The position numbers were made by a program, and so were the translations under genes. Positions 9,301 to 17,992 of a DNA stretch of 64,000 nucleotides are shown here, one piece after another. The number at the start of each line of letters is the position of its first letter. Position 1 is the first letter of the stretch. A model generated the notes under the pieces. It was not told the origin of the DNA and did not search any database. It saw nothing but the letters and a program-made list of their open reading frames with translations. The DNA comes from Pseudonocardia autotrophica (GTDB taxonomy: Bacteria > Actinomycetota > Actinomycetes > Mycobacteriales > Pseudonocardiaceae), in NCBI RefSeq assembly GCF_000717175.1, contig NZ_JNYD01000004.1, positions 1 through 64,000 on the forward strand. Reading direction: 5' to 3'.

Positions 9301-11274
9301 ACCCGGCGCGCTTGGGGTGGTCGGTTTCTGCGCTGACGGTCGAGGCCAGGGCAACGGTCGCGACGACGGGCCCGGCGGGGCCGGTGCGGGTGTCGGAGGT
9401 GGCGAGGCCAGATCGAACGACGTGCTCCCGGGCTGTGCCTCCGAGGCCGGCGGAGCTGCGGGAGATCGATTGACGTCGTCGACCGTCAGACCTCGCGGCT
9501 CAGCGGTCTGGGCATGCACGGCTGATGGAGCTTCGAGACCGGCGTCGGCGGGAGCAGGGCGCAGCTCGTCCAACCGCTCCTGCAGCTGCGCGTTCTCAGT
9601 GCGTAAGTGGCACAGCCCAGCATCCGCGATGGCCCGCGACGACAACGCAGGGCGATCAATCTGGCCGTCGACGGTCAGCGGGAGAGTCTCGAGCTGTTGC
9701 AAGCGGGCCGGCAGATGGAGGGCGTCGAGCCGGTCGGTCAGCCACGCCCGTAAGAACTGCTCGTCAGGCGGAGGCCGGTCCACGCAGCAGGTGTAATAGC
9801 CGACGAGTTCGGCGAGCCCTGTCGAGCGGGGGACATCGACAACGGCCGACGCCACCCCGGGCGCAGCCAGCATCGCTGATTCCACTGCAGTGAGATCGAT
9901 GCGTTGTCCCTCGACGACCACCTGCAGGTCGGCGCGCCCGCGGTACTCGATCTCCCCGGCGTCGGTCACGCGGCCGAGGTCGCCGGTGCGGTAGATCTTC
10001 CCCGAGGGATTTCCCGGGATGCCGAGAAAGTCCTCGACGAACGCCTCCCCCGACGGATCCGGATACCCACACGCCAGACCCAAGCCGGCGAGGCCGATCT
10101 CCCCCGTCTGACCGTGGGGCAGCGCCAACGGGAGATCCGGGTCGAGCACGACAGCTGCGTAGGTCGGCAACGGCGCACCCACCATCACCGGCTCGTCCGG
10201 CTGCGTCTCGGCCCAGGCTGCGGCGACGGCCGCACCCCTTGGCACGTAGGCCGAGTAGAAGCGCCGACCCGGTCGGCGCCAGCGCGCGACGAGGCTCGGC
10301 GGGCACGGATCGCCCGACACCACCAGTACCTGCAATGCAGGCAGGTCCGCCTCAAGGGTCGACAGCAACGCCGGTGTGGTGCACACGGCACTGACGCGAC
10401 GGTCCACAAGCTGCGCGTGCAGCGCCGGGCCAAGCAGGTGTGGGCCCTCGGGTGCGGGGACGAGGGTGGCGCCCGACGCCCACGCCATCCAGGTCTCCTC
10501 GATACCTCCTCCCGAGGACAAGGCCTTGCCCTGGTAGAGACGGTGCCCGCGGATGCCAAAGGTTTCGGAGGAGATGCGCACAGCGTTGCAGATGCTGCGA
10601 TGGTCGATCGCCACGCCCTCCGACCGCCCCGAGGCATCGTTGAGGTGCACGATGTAGGCGGTCCGATCGATGAGTGCTCCTCGTTCGGCGGGTTGCAGCC
10701 GTTGTGAGCTCATCTCCCCGATCAGCCGCGCAGCCGCGTCCACGGCGATGACTTCCGCCGCAGTCCCCAGCAGGGCGTCGGTTGCGGCGACCCGGCCGGG
10801 CAGTTGCGCCCGGCTCAGGATGAGCCCGGCCGAGGTATCGGCGACGACAAAGGCGATGCGATCGACCGGAGCGGTCGGATCGAGCGGAACACACGACGCT
10901 CCGATCTTCAACACCGCCAGGGTCGCCACGTAAGCCTCGACGCGATCGTCGAACAGCAGCCCGATCCGGTCCCCCGCGGCGCTGCCGTGCAGGCGCAGGT
11001 ACCGGGCGAGCTGGTTGGCCCGGCCATCGAGTTCGTCGTAGGTCAGCGCGGTACTCCCGCCGTCGATGGCGAGTTGAGCAGCCCGCCCGTAGTCTCGGAT
11101 CCAGTCGCAGCGCTCCTCGAACACGAAGTCAAGCCGCTCGTGGCGGCGGACCCGCCAGCCCTGCGCCTCGTGCCGATCAACCACGACGAGGCCCGCGAGC
11201 GGGACGCCGGGTCGGTGCCCGAGGGACGACACCACCTTCTCGAACTCGGGATCAAAGGAAGGGGTCGATGGCAT
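6331..11274 (-). CDS. Pls/PosA-type NRPS-like protein: adenylation-like domain, two carrier domains, membrane acyltransferase-like region
   Basis: The 1647 residues show: an adenylation-like domain (about 45-545, with LTYDELDGRANQLAR, YRTGDLGR and GRADLQVVVEGQRID); a Pro/Ser-rich linker to about 715; two near-identical carrier domains each with FDDLGADSMVMTRFC, the Ser being the phosphopantetheine site (about 755 and 836); then from about 890 a multi-membrane region with left-handed-helix hexapeptide segments (IGRNVVILTRH, IGIGGNNFLGNN, VTLGVGAFVHYGV). This is the Pls/PosA terminal-domain architecture of membrane-bound poly-amino-acid synthetases. The adenylation core is degenerate: A3 reads LNDASGRSEGV rather than TSGSTGxPKGV, and A10 reads LTVDGQIDR with Gln where the catalytic Lys belongs. 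Activation of its own substrate is doubtful; loading in trans is a possibility. Confidence 0.85.
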   Translation of the reverse strand: MPSTPSFDPEFEKVVSSLGHRPGVPLAGLVVVDRHEAQGWRVRRHERLDFVFEERCDWIRDYGRAAQLAIDGGSTALTYDELDGRANQLARYLRLHGSAAGDRIGLLFDDRVEAYVATLAVLKIGASCVPLDPTAPVDRIAFVVADTSAGLILSRAQLPGRVAATDALLGTAAEVIAVDAAARLIGEMSSQRLQPAERGALIDRTAYIVHLNDASGRSEGVAIDHRSICNAVRISSETFGIRGHRLYQGKALSSGGGIEETWMAWASGATLVPAPEGPHLLGPALHAQLVDRRVSAVCTTPALLSTLEADLPALQVLVVSGDPCPPSLVARWRRPGRRFYSAYVPRGAAVAAAWAETQPDEPVMVGAPLPTYAAVVLDPDLPLALPHGQTGEIGLAGLGLACGYPDPSGEAFVEDFLGIPGNPSGKIYRTGDLGRVTDAGEIEYRGRADLQVVVEGQRIDLTAVESAMLAAPGVASAVVDVPRSTGLAELVGYYTCCVDRPPPDEQFLRAWLTDRLDALHLPARLQQLETLPLTVDGQIDRPALSSRAIADAGLCHLRTENAQLQERLDELRPAPADAGLEAPSAVHAQTAEPRGLTVDDVNRSPAAPPASEAQPGSTSFDLASPPPTPAPAPPGPSSRPLPWPRPSAQKPTTPSAPGRRPTPYPRSPGRWSSSSSASASVRPTPYPRSPAPTTAIPLVPATPGVVPAASPSATVGSGSVAGLAAALASVLAEVLTIEHVPVDGNVFDDLGADSMVMTRFCARLRQRDDLPSVSIKDVYAHPTIAELAAAFAYSLPALTQPTPHGSVAEALAQVLAEVLEVDHVPTDRNVFDDLGADSMVMTRFCARLRKRDDLPSISIRDVYANPTLASMAAAAAPAQAPAATDGASATATQMTPIRHSTVGYLLTGFLQLLTFLLYAGGLGYVLDRAYIWILASVGPLEIYVRSVIAGGAAFLVMCLLPVAAKWLLIGRWKEKEIAVWSLRYFRFWLVRVLTRANPLVLVMVGSPLYTLYLRALGARIGRNVVILTRHLPVATDLLTIGAGTVIRKDAVLLGYRAHFGRIQTGRVTLGRDVVVGEKSVLDIDTAMGDGAQLGHASALHRGQAVPPGQAWHGSPAVPIATDFRAVPPLRVRRLRKPAYVTSQLLKLFAIYLPLGFGGLFLLLTQVPRLAELLQPGAAGHTSPQFYLNALAESAVIVFGGLLVGLLVVFTVPRVLAPFVPPDRVYPVHGWRYSLHRTITRLTNVRLFVYLFGDSSFIVGYLYLLGYHLGKVEQTGSNFGSNIAQETPFLTSVGRGTVVADGLSVVNADFSNTSFRTSRIGIGGNNFLGNNIAYPIGGRVGDDCLLATKVAVPIDGPVRTGVGLLGSPAFEIPRTVQRDRVLEVDATQRRARLRRKNGHNLRTIALFLFVRWGHVLGLLLLGLVAVDHYHDWGPAAFAIQAAASVLFTILWFVFWERTSTGFRRLRPRSCSIYDVRFWRHERYWKLMVPPLDRMLAGTPYKNLLMRLLGVKIGRRVYDDGAAVLERTLTRIGDDCTLNFGSIIQCHSQEDGAFKSDHIVLGSGVTLGVGAFVHYGVTIGDAAEIAPDSFVMKGEEIPAGARWGGNPAHELAEPPPSAGDRPVTEPPQAEERVTAPETVRSSGALAMRQ

Positions 11275-11782
11275 CCTTCACCTCGCCTGCGTCCGGACAC
11301 GAGGCACGCCGACGAGCGGTGCACCAAGCGCGCCAGGTCGGGCGGCAACGCCGAGGTCGCACGAGCGTGCGCTCGCGGACCTCTTCCGTGCGGGCACGAT
11401 GACCATCGGCTCTCCGTCCAGCAGCCTTGCTGCACCCTCCAACGGACCACGGGTCGCGGCCCGGCTCCCCCGCCAAGGGTTGTCCGGGAGACCTCACCGG
11501 GCAATGGGGCAGATACCCGACATCGAAAACAGACTGCAACTTTTGCCATGGGTTAACACAAACCGGCGAGTCGGCCACCAGCAGGAGGCGACTCCCGAAC
11601 CGGGACGCCGCAGCGTCTGCGCCGCACGGGAAGCCCAAGAGTCGATCGGCTACCGACGACCACCCGTCGCGGTACGTGGCGACCACGTCTCGCATCTTCG
11701 TCCTCGGCCCTCCGGGCGATCACACAGCGTAGCCGGGGTGGTCTCAGCGTCCCTTCAACTCACCCGTTTACGCTTCGCAGTC
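11275..11782. other. Divergent intergenic region
   Basis: It lies between the minus-strand NRPS-like gene and the plus-strand small exported protein, and should contain both promoters. No operator, RNA or coding sequence was recognised. Several long open frames here are typical high-GC shadows. Confidence 0.3.
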
Positions 11783-12307
11783 GTGACTCAAGCGCGGGCG
11801 CAGCGGCGTTCGGGATTGCTCCCGCCGGGAGCAACGTCCGCCGCCCTGGCGACGTGCCGCCTTGCCGGACGACATCTGTCGATGTGCGGGCTCGCGCTCG
11901 CGGCCGCGGCGCTCGCCCTCGGTGGTCTGCTGATGGTGTGCTGTTACCTTGACACCCGCAGCCCGAACCGGGCAGAGGGCGCTCAGGCAACCGGCGCTGC
12001 CGGCAGCTGCGCACCTTCCGCGCAGATGATCGCAGGCAGGCATGGCCCCCGCCTAGCCGCCCGCCCGGTCGGAGCATCGACAGAGCTCCAGCGGGCCGAA
12101 CCAGCCGAAGGCTGCGACCCTCACCACCTGGACGTGGCGGCGAATGCCGTCGTGCCTGACCGCGGCCCCTCACTCAACGCTCTCGGATTGGCTTCGTCGC
12201 TGAGCGCCGACATTGCGGCCTCGGCTGGCCCGACTTCGGACGCGGCCATCCATGATGTCCCGCCATCCACACCATCGCCGTATCAACTCTGCGTGATGCG
12301 GACGTAG
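11783..12307 (+). CDS. Small exported protein ending in the LCVxRT motif (possible LpqS-like family), copy 1
   Basis: An Arg-rich N-terminus is followed by a hydrophobic helix (MCGLALAAAALALGGLLMVCC), an Ala-rich exported part, a central Cys-Asp-Pro-His-His (EGCDPHHLD), and the C-terminus YQLCVMRT. The end matches two other small proteins in this window, at 22912 (CTLLCVSRT) and 27595 (CTELCVSRR). From memory, the copper-inducible mycobacterial lipoprotein LpqS is similar in size and layout, but I could not verify this. GTG 11783 is the chosen start; ATG 11882, right at the hydrophobic helix, is possible. No ribosome site is convincing. It lies just upstream of a glycosyltransferase in the same direction. 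Confidence 0.5.
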   Translation: MTQARAQRRSGLLPPGATSAALATCRLAGRHLSMCGLALAAAALALGGLLMVCCYLDTRSPNRAEGAQATGAAGSCAPSAQMIAGRHGPRLAARPVGASTELQRAEPAEGCDPHHLDVAANAVVPDRGPSLNALGLASSLSADIAASAGPTSDAAIHDVPPSTPSPYQLCVMRT

Positions 12308-12360
12308 GCCTCCTCCGCTCTCTCCCGACCTCGCTACCCCTCCTCGGCGCCCTCAGCGCC

Positions 12361-12430
12361 CCCGGCATACGCCGGGTTGCCGCTGTGGTTGCCGCTGTGG
12401 TTGCCCCTTCCGGAGACGTTCGTCGTCTCC
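12361..12430 (+). terminator. Two small hairpins, possible termination region
   Basis: CCCGGC (12361-12366) pairs with GCCGGG (12371-12376), and GGAGACG (12412-12418) pairs with CGTCTCC (12424-12430). Between them lies a tandem GTTGCCGCTGTG repeat. They lie between the small exported protein and the glycosyltransferase. There is no T-run, so termination is only a suggestion. Confidence 0.25.
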
Positions 12431-12459
12431 GCCTTCTGGCTTGGCAAGGTGACTGAGCT

Positions 12460-14106
12460 GTGTCCTCCCCGCACCGTGTCCCATCACGCACGTCGAACCT
12501 CGACCTGCCCACTGAACGACTCGACTCGAGACTCGAGCAGTCGCCTAACGTCCGCCCTCTCCTGGTACCCCTGAGCTGGTGGGTCGTGGCCATCGGCGCG
12601 GTCGTCGTCGCGCTCTCGGTGATGCGGGCCCTCGCTCCGATGACGGCTTATCCAGGCGACATCTGGCGCCAGTCCGACACCGCGACGATCGCCCGCAACT
12701 TCGCCGCGAACGGGATGAACATCTTCTTCCCGCAGATCAACTGGGGCGGCGCCGGGCCCGGCTACGTGGAGACCGAGTTCCCACTCATGCCGTGGCTGAC
12801 CGCCGTGACCTACCTCGTCGTCGGCGAGCACGTCGCGCTCGGCCGGCTGATCTCGTTAGCGTTCATGCTGGTCGCGGCGGCCGCGTTCTGGGGCTTGGTG
12901 CGGCGGCTGCTACCCGCGACCGCGGCCCGGTGGGCGCTGGCGGCGTTCTTCCTGTCTCCGGCGTTCATGCGCTGGGGTACCGCGTTCATGCCCGAGGCCA
13001 CGGTGCTGGCGTTCTACCTGCTCGCGCTGCTCGGGTTCTGTCGCTGGCTGCAGGAGGACCGACCGGCCCTTCTCGGGTGGGCCGCGGCGGCCACCTCGGC
13101 GGCGGCCTTGGTCAAACCGACCTCGCTGCACGTCGGGCTGGTCGTCGGGCTGTGGGTGGTGTTCGCGGCCCGGGAGCGGCTGCGTCGCCCGTCGTTGTAC
13201 GTCGCTGGAGTCGCGGCGCTCGTGGCCCCGGCGCTGTGGCTGCGCCATGCCGCGGGGCTCTACGCCACCTACGGCAACACCTTTGGTGTGATCTCCGGCG
13301 GCGACAGCAAGTGGGGCAGCCTGTCGCTGTGGCTGAGCCCGGGCTTCTACCTGGGCAACCTCCGCACCGAGACGATCTTCATCTACGGCCTAGTCGGCCT
13401 CCCGTTCGCGGTGCTCGGCGCGGTGTGGCTCTGGCGCCGCCGCTCGGGCGCCCCGTCATCGAGCTTCTTGGCGCTGTCGCTGCTGGGAGCCGGTGCGGTC
13501 GCGTTGGCCGTGTACTACTTCGCGGCAGGCCGCTACACCAGCACCGACCTGGGGATTCAGTACCACGTCTACTCGCTCCCCTACGCCGCGATCGCGACCG
13601 GCAGCGGAATCGCGGCTGCCCTGAGCCAGGCCCGCATCGCAGTGACCCGCACGCGCGTCATCGCCGTCGGCGTGGCGGTGGCCGTCCTCCTGGGCGCGCA
13701 GGCCGTCAACGTGTTGGCCCAGTCGCTGCGCGACCGGGCCGGGGTGTTCGGCGCCTGCGCAATCGCCCTCGACGCTGTCTCCACACCGACCGACCTGGCC
13801 CTGGTCAGCACGACCAGCAGCACCGTCGAGGACGGGGTCACGAACAACTACCAGGAGCCGGTCGTGTTCTTCCTGGCCGACCGCACGGGCTGGAGCCTGC
13901 CCGCGGACCGGCACACCCCCGAGGAGGTCGCACGCCTGCGCGACGCCGGCGCCCGCTTCCTGGTCGTGGGCGAGCCGCAGCTCGTCCCGCTGGGCGGACC
14001 GCTGGCAGCCTGGCTGGCCGACAACGCCCGCCTGGAGCGAAGCATCGCGCGGGATGGCTGCGCGGTCTGGGACCTCGCCGCGCCCCCGTCGTCCGCGCAG
14101 GAATAG
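12460..14106 (+). CDS. GT-C type membrane glycosyltransferase (ArnT/PMT, family 39-like)
   Basis: This 548-residue integral membrane protein has about ten hydrophobic helices and a soluble C-terminal part from about residue 430. Family 39 features include an early luminal acidic motif (YPGDIWRQSDTATIARNFA, with Asp residues just after the first helix) and the ETEFPLMPWL segment. Such enzymes transfer sugars from polyprenyl-phosphate donors to lipids or proteins on the outer membrane face. The acceptor cannot be deduced. The GTG start at 12460 is preceded by AAGG. No polyprenyl-sugar synthesis gene is adjacent. Confidence 0.72.
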   Translation: MSSPHRVPSRTSNLDLPTERLDSRLEQSPNVRPLLVPLSWWVVAIGAVVVALSVMRALAPMTAYPGDIWRQSDTATIARNFAANGMNIFFPQINWGGAGPGYVETEFPLMPWLTAVTYLVVGEHVALGRLISLAFMLVAAAAFWGLVRRLLPATAARWALAAFFLSPAFMRWGTAFMPEATVLAFYLLALLGFCRWLQEDRPALLGWAAAATSAAALVKPTSLHVGLVVGLWVVFAARERLRRPSLYVAGVAALVAPALWLRHAAGLYATYGNTFGVISGGDSKWGSLSLWLSPGFYLGNLRTETIFIYGLVGLPFAVLGAVWLWRRRSGAPSSSFLALSLLGAGAVALAVYYFAAGRYTSTDLGIQYHVYSLPYAAIATGSGIAAALSQARIAVTRTRVIAVGVAVAVLLGAQAVNVLAQSLRDRAGVFGACAIALDAVSTPTDLALVSTTSSTVEDGVTNNYQEPVVFFLADRTGWSLPADRHTPEEVARLRDAGARFLVVGEPQLVPLGGPLAAWLADNARLERSIARDGCAVWDLAAPPSSAQE

Positions 14107-14244
14107 ACCAACATCGGATCTCCGGCGAGCAGCGTGGGAGCGCCCGCAAGCGAAGGCTCTTCCGTGAGCAGGGGCCTGGACGGGCCGGGCGATGCGCCTA
14201 TGACCTCGGCAAACCCCCTGACACGCTGGAGGAGGTGTGCACAG

Positions 14245-14958
14245 TTAAGGCTTCGGGGGTTCGAGTCGATAGCCGTGCCCGCGCAGCGTCCGGATGCGTG
14301 GTAGCCGCGTCACGTTCGGCGGTGTCGACAGCAGCTTCCGCAGCGACGCAACGTGAACATCAAGCGTCTTGCTGGACCCGCCCCACGGGTCGTTCCACAC
14401 ATCGGCCATCAGCGTCTGTCGGCTCAGCGCTTTCCCGGGCTCACGTGTGAACCGCTCCAACAGGTCGAATTCCTTGGGCCGCGTGTGGAGCTCGTGCCCC
14501 CTCACAAGGACGCGTCGCAGCTGCAGATCCAGCTCGAGATCACCGAGTCGCAGTGACTCGTCACTCGGCCCAGCCCGTCTCAAGTGAGCACGTACGCGCG
14601 CAAGCAGCTCCTCGCGGTGCACGGGCTTGATCAGGTAGTCGTCCGCGCCGGCGTCGAGACCGACGACGACGTCCATCTCGGCGCCGCGGGCGGTCAGGAT
14701 CACGACGACGGCCTTAGTTGACCGAGCGCGCAGTATCCGACAGACCCTGATCCCGTCCATGTCCGGGAGGCCGAGGTCGAGCAGGACCAGGTCGGTCTGC
14801 ACGTCGGTCTCGAGCGCTTCGCCGCCAGTACGGACCCAGGAGACTTGATGGCCCTGCTGGGACAGGCTCTCGACGAGGCTCTCCCCCAGGCCTGGATCGT
14901 CCTCGACGAGCAGGATGCGGGGATGTCCTGCGTCGTCCTCATCGGTCCGATCAACCAT
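14245..14958 (-). CDS. OmpR/PhoB-family response regulator, orphan
   Basis: The 237 residues contain a receiver domain (RILLVEDDPGLGESL with the acidic pocket; phospho-acceptor Asp in DLVLLDLGLPDMDG; the Thr of VVILTARG; the Lys of YLIKP) and a C-terminal winged-helix output domain (LRLGDLELDLQLRRVLVRG to VRTLRGHGYRL-type ending). No sensor kinase gene is adjacent on either side, so its signal is unknown. It is divergent from the metal transporter at 15307, which leaves regulation of the metal island as one possibility without direct evidence. Confidence 0.9.
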   Translation of the reverse strand: MVDRTDEDDAGHPRILLVEDDPGLGESLVESLSQQGHQVSWVRTGGEALETDVQTDLVLLDLGLPDMDGIRVCRILRARSTKAVVVILTARGAEMDVVVGLDAGADDYLIKPVHREELLARVRAHLRRAGPSDESLRLGDLELDLQLRRVLVRGHELHTRPKEFDLLERFTREPGKALSRQTLMADVWNDPWGGSSKTLDVHVASLRKLLSTPPNVTRLPRIRTLRGHGYRLEPPKP

Positions 14959-15270
14959 AGCGACGACCTCAACTCATGCTGAGCGCTGAGGCACCGCGGG
15001 CCTGGGGCAACCCAGGGGCCCGATGCTCGGGGAGGCGACAGAAGGAGCAATAAAGTACTTTCCAGACACTTCCACAGCATCACGGACCTGCGCCGCATCT
15101 GACCAGCGAGGTCGGTTAGATAACGGCAAAATCTGGGGACGGGTAGGTGGCAGCCTTGTCGACATCGGTGACAGGTACTCGGCCAGGGCTGAGGCGTTCT
15201 CCCGTGGCCTGGCAGGTCTGACCGTCGGGTCAACGTTTGCACCATGCGGTTGTGCGGCGACTCACCGCGC
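14959..15270. other. Divergent intergenic region upstream of the response regulator
   Basis: The region must hold the response regulator promoter. No gene, RNA or repeat was recognised apart from the operator that follows at 15271. Confidence 0.3.
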
Positions 15271-15306
15271 TGGCACGTATGCGCATGTGACTATAGATTG
15301 CTACCT
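15271..15306 (+). promoter_or_regulatory. Metal-type operator/promoter, site 1 (first CDF transporter)
   Basis: GCACGTATGCGCATGTGACT followed by ATAGATTG. The same pattern lies at 16738 and 24970 before two other genes. It has a central ATGCGCAT palindrome and a TATAGAT -10-like hexamer nine bases before the ATG at 15307, so the transcript would be essentially leaderless and a bound repressor would cover the -10. ArsR/SmtB-type repressors commonly bind such sites; the cognate regulator is not in the window. Confidence 0.6.
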
Positions 15307-16278
15307 ATGAGCACAGGCACTGACGGCCACGGCCACGGGCACGGGCACGGGGTGTCCGCGGAGGCGGATCGGCGGTGGTTGAGCATCGCCCTGGGGCTGA
15401 TCGTGGTGTTCATGGTGGGCGAGTTCGTCGTCGGCCTGATCGCCGGGTCCTTGGCGTTGATCTCGGACTCGGCGCACATGCTCACCGACGCGGCCTCGCT
15501 CGTCCTCGCCCTGGTCGCCATTCGGCTCGCTCAGCGACCGGCACGCGGCCGCTACACATACGGTTTACGCCGCGCCGAGATCCTCTCCGCCCAGGCCAAC
15601 GGGATCACCCTGTTGCTGCTGTCGGTCTGGTTCATCTACGAAGGCATCGACCGGTTGATCTCCCCGCCCGCGGTCGCGGGCGCCCTGGTACTGGTGACCG
15701 CCTTGGTGGGGATCGTGGTGAACATCGCTGCGAGCTGGTGTATCAGCCGAGCGAACCGGACCAGCCTCAACGTCGAGGGCGCCTTCCAGCACATCCTCAA
15801 CGACCTGTTCGCATTCATCGCCACCGCCGTGGCCGGCCTGGTCGTGATCCTGACTGGCTTCGAACGCGCCGACGCCATCGCCGCGCTGGTCGTGGCGGCC
15901 CTCATGGCCAAGGCGGGCTGGGGCCTGGTACGTGAGGCCGGCCGCATCTTCCTCGAGGCCGCTCCACGAGGCATGGATCCCGACGCCCTGGGCGCAGAAC
16001 TGGCCGCCGTCCCCGGCGTGTCAGAGGTCCACGACCTACACGTCTGGGAGATCACCTCTGGTCAGCCCGCACTGTCGGCACACGTCTTAGTCGACACGAC
16101 AGCGGACTGCCATGAGGTCCAGAGTGCCGTCGAACAGGTCCTGCGCAAGCGGCACCACCTTGAGCACACCACGCTGCAGGTTGATCACCACGCCGATCAC
16201 AGCCGCGACGCCGAACACTGCGCAGACGCGCACGGCCCGGTTCACACCGCCTCGAACCAACCCCGACCGTCGACTTGA
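15307..16278 (+). CDS. Cation diffusion facilitator (Zn/Cd/Co-type) transporter
   Basis: A His-rich N-terminus (GHGHGHGHG) is followed by six membrane helices and a cytoplasmic C-terminal domain ending in another His-rich tail (HHADHSRDAEHC). The two conserved metal sites are visible: HMLTD in helix 2 (SDSAHMLTDAASL) and HILND in helix 5. The tail domain holds the family motif HDLHVWEITSGQ. CDF proteins export divalent metals in exchange for protons. ATG 15307 follows the promoter so closely that no ribosome site is present, pointing to leaderless expression. It is transcribed away from the response regulator. Confidence 0.92.
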   Translation: MSTGTDGHGHGHGHGVSAEADRRWLSIALGLIVVFMVGEFVVGLIAGSLALISDSAHMLTDAASLVLALVAIRLAQRPARGRYTYGLRRAEILSAQANGITLLLLSVWFIYEGIDRLISPPAVAGALVLVTALVGIVVNIAASWCISRANRTSLNVEGAFQHILNDLFAFIATAVAGLVVILTGFERADAIAALVVAALMAKAGWGLVREAGRIFLEAAPRGMDPDALGAELAAVPGVSEVHDLHVWEITSGQPALSAHVLVDTTADCHEVQSAVEQVLRKRHHLEHTTLQVDHHADHSRDAEHCADAHGPVHTASNQPRPST

Positions 16279-16733
16279 TCGGCTGTCGCGACCTACTACC
16301 CCGCGCCTTGGCGGGAAGCGATAGCGAGACAAAGCGCCCGGCGGCGTACGCCGTACTCAGGCCGGAGGAGATCCGGACGCGGGACTCGGTCGGCTGCAGC
16401 ATCCACCTCGAGCTCGCCGGCGTCGAGGCGTGATTCAACGACCTGAGACCGCGGCCAGGAGCAGGTCGTGGACGCTTGCCAGGAGCAGGTGGGCCGATAG
16501 TCGTCCTGATCGACGCGCCGGACGGCACGTCCACACCCCCTCATCGAGAGGTGGGGCGCCCGCCGCGGCTGCTCGAACGACGGATGCCGCTGACGGTCAG
16601 TGTGCCCGGCTGGGTGGAAGCGGCGGCACAGCCGGTGGCGATCCTGCCTGAGCGAATCTGGCCCTGCGCGTGACCGCACGGGGGTAGTGCGCCCTCAGCT
16701 TCCCACTTGAGCCAGGACCAGAGTTCCACATCT
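16279..16733. other. Intergenic, possible gene debris
   Basis: No complete gene was recognised. Two short plus-strand stretches look protein-like (ending near 16432 and 16673, for example PIVVLIDAPDGTSTPP) but lack starts, family signatures and context. They may be remains of lost genes. Confidence 0.3.
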
Positions 16734-16769
16734 ATTGCATAGATGCGCATGCGACTATATGTTTGTCCG
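16734..16769 (+). promoter_or_regulatory. Metal-type operator/promoter, site 2 (methyltransferase-like gene)
   Basis: TTGCATAGATGCGCATGCGA followed by CTATATGTTTG. It aligns with sites 1 and 3 over about 28 bases, with ATGCGCATG at the centre and TATATG as the presumed -10 element. Confidence 0.6.
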
Positions 16770-16804
16770 GCACGTCCGGACAGACTGGGGTGATCGAGGT
16801 GGCG

Positions 16805-17434
16805 ATGGCAGGGCTGTCGTTGGCGCTGTACGGGGTTGGCGTGGTCGTGGCGTTCGGGCTGCGGACAGTGGTCCATCGCCGGGCCACGGGCGACAGCGGT
16901 CTCCGCCGACCGCAGGCGCGCCCCGGAGAAGCCGCGTGGTGGAGTCAGCTGCTCTTCGGCGTGGCCCTGGTAGGCGGTCTGGCCTCCCCGTTGACAGTAC
17001 TGATCGGCCTGGTGGCGCCGACCGTGGAACACCCGCTCCTGAACGGGGCCGGGATTGCGGTGGCGATGGCCGGCTTCGCCCTGGTGGTGGTGTCGCAGAC
17101 GCACATGGGCGCCTCATGGCGGATCGGGGTGGAGGCGAGCGAGCGCACCGAGCTGGTGACCTCGGGGGTGTTCGCACAGGCCCGCAATCCAATCTTCACC
17201 GGGATGGTTGCGGCGCTGTGGGGTCTGTGGGCGATCGCGCCGGCCTGGCCGGGGCTGGTCGCGGCAGTCGCGATGATGATCGCGGTACAGCTCCAGGTCC
17301 GACAGGTCGAGGAGCCATATCTCCTCGCCACGCACGGCGCGGCCTACCGCGCGTATGCGGCCAGGGTGGGTCGCTTCGTGCCGGGGCTCGGTCGGCTCCA
17401 GCCTCCTCCGGCGCGCTCGCAAGCTCAGTCGTAG
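16805..17434 (+). CDS. Isoprenylcysteine carboxylmethyltransferase (ICMT/PEMT) family membrane protein
   Basis: Four to five membrane helices are followed by the C-terminal signature of the ICMT/PEMT superfamily: a GVFAQARNPIFTGMVAALWG segment (the RNPxYxG-like AdoMet pocket motif) and the EEPYLLATHGAAYRAYAARV motif with its Glu-Glu and Tyr-x-x-Tyr. Bacterial members are usually of unknown substrate and are often found next to metal-efflux genes. ATG 16805 has GAGG seven bases before it; GTG 16790 or TTG 16763 in the same frame are alternatives. The upstream operator is shared with two CDF genes, suggesting co-induction by metal. Confidence 0.78.
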   Translation: MAGLSLALYGVGVVVAFGLRTVVHRRATGDSGLRRPQARPGEAAWWSQLLFGVALVGGLASPLTVLIGLVAPTVEHPLLNGAGIAVAMAGFALVVVSQTHMGASWRIGVEASERTELVTSGVFAQARNPIFTGMVAALWGLWAIAPAWPGLVAAVAMMIAVQLQVRQVEEPYLLATHGAAYRAYAARVGRFVPGLGRLQPPPARSQAQS

Positions 17435-17519
17435 CCGCGCCGGAGGTGAGCTCGCGGCGGGGTGTGTGCGGTGATTGTTGCCGCTACAGCAGGATGCACC
17501 GGTTAACGGCAGCCGGGGT

Positions 17520-17992
17520 TCAGTCGTGCGCCGGGAGCAGGCGTGGGACGAGCCGCACGTAGACGACCATGCCGATGATTTCGACCAGGGTCTGCGTGAC
17601 GATCACGATCGAGGCGACCGAGAAGGCGTCCGGCAGTGCGAGCGCAGCTGGGCACGACAAGGGAGTTGCGGGTCGGGTCGCGCCGGTGAACACGATTGCG
17701 CGTCCGTCGGGCGGTCCGAGGCGGAAAGCCGTGCGACTCCGGTGCCGAGCAGCGCGCGGAGGGATCGCAGCAGATCGCGGGCCGGGACCTGGAGGAAGGT
17801 CACGTAGAGCAGGAGGCCGAGGACGGGGTTGATCGCGACTTCCAGGCCGGGGCCAGCGCCGCGGGCGGCGAGCCCGACGAGGAGGCCGGCCGCGATGGCG
17901 CCGAGGTAGATCGGTACCTGGTGGCGTTCCGTCCACGCCACCACACTGGGGTCCGGAACGCTGTCGGCGGTGAAACCCCCGGTGTCGCTCAA
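17520..17992 (-). pseudogene. Arsenite-efflux (ACR3/ArsB-like, BASS fold) transporter with large internal deletion
   Basis: The N-terminal part (WTERHQVPIYLGAIAAGLL to INPVLGLLLYVTFLQVPARD) and the C-terminal part (FTGATR, then FSVASIVIVTQTLVEIIGMV, ending VRLVPRLLPAHD) match the two ends of ACR3-like arsenic resistance transporters. About two thirds of the middle, including most membrane helices and the conserved Cys, is missing, and the halves are in different frames. The start is TTG 17992 behind AGGAG and overlaps the preceding gene. It is non-functional as read. Confidence 0.75.

Noticed and set aside
12579..14450. 623-codon frame overlapping the glycosyltransferase on the same strand
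   Set aside because: Arg/Gly-rich +2 shadow; the overlapping frame shows clear membrane helices and family motifs.
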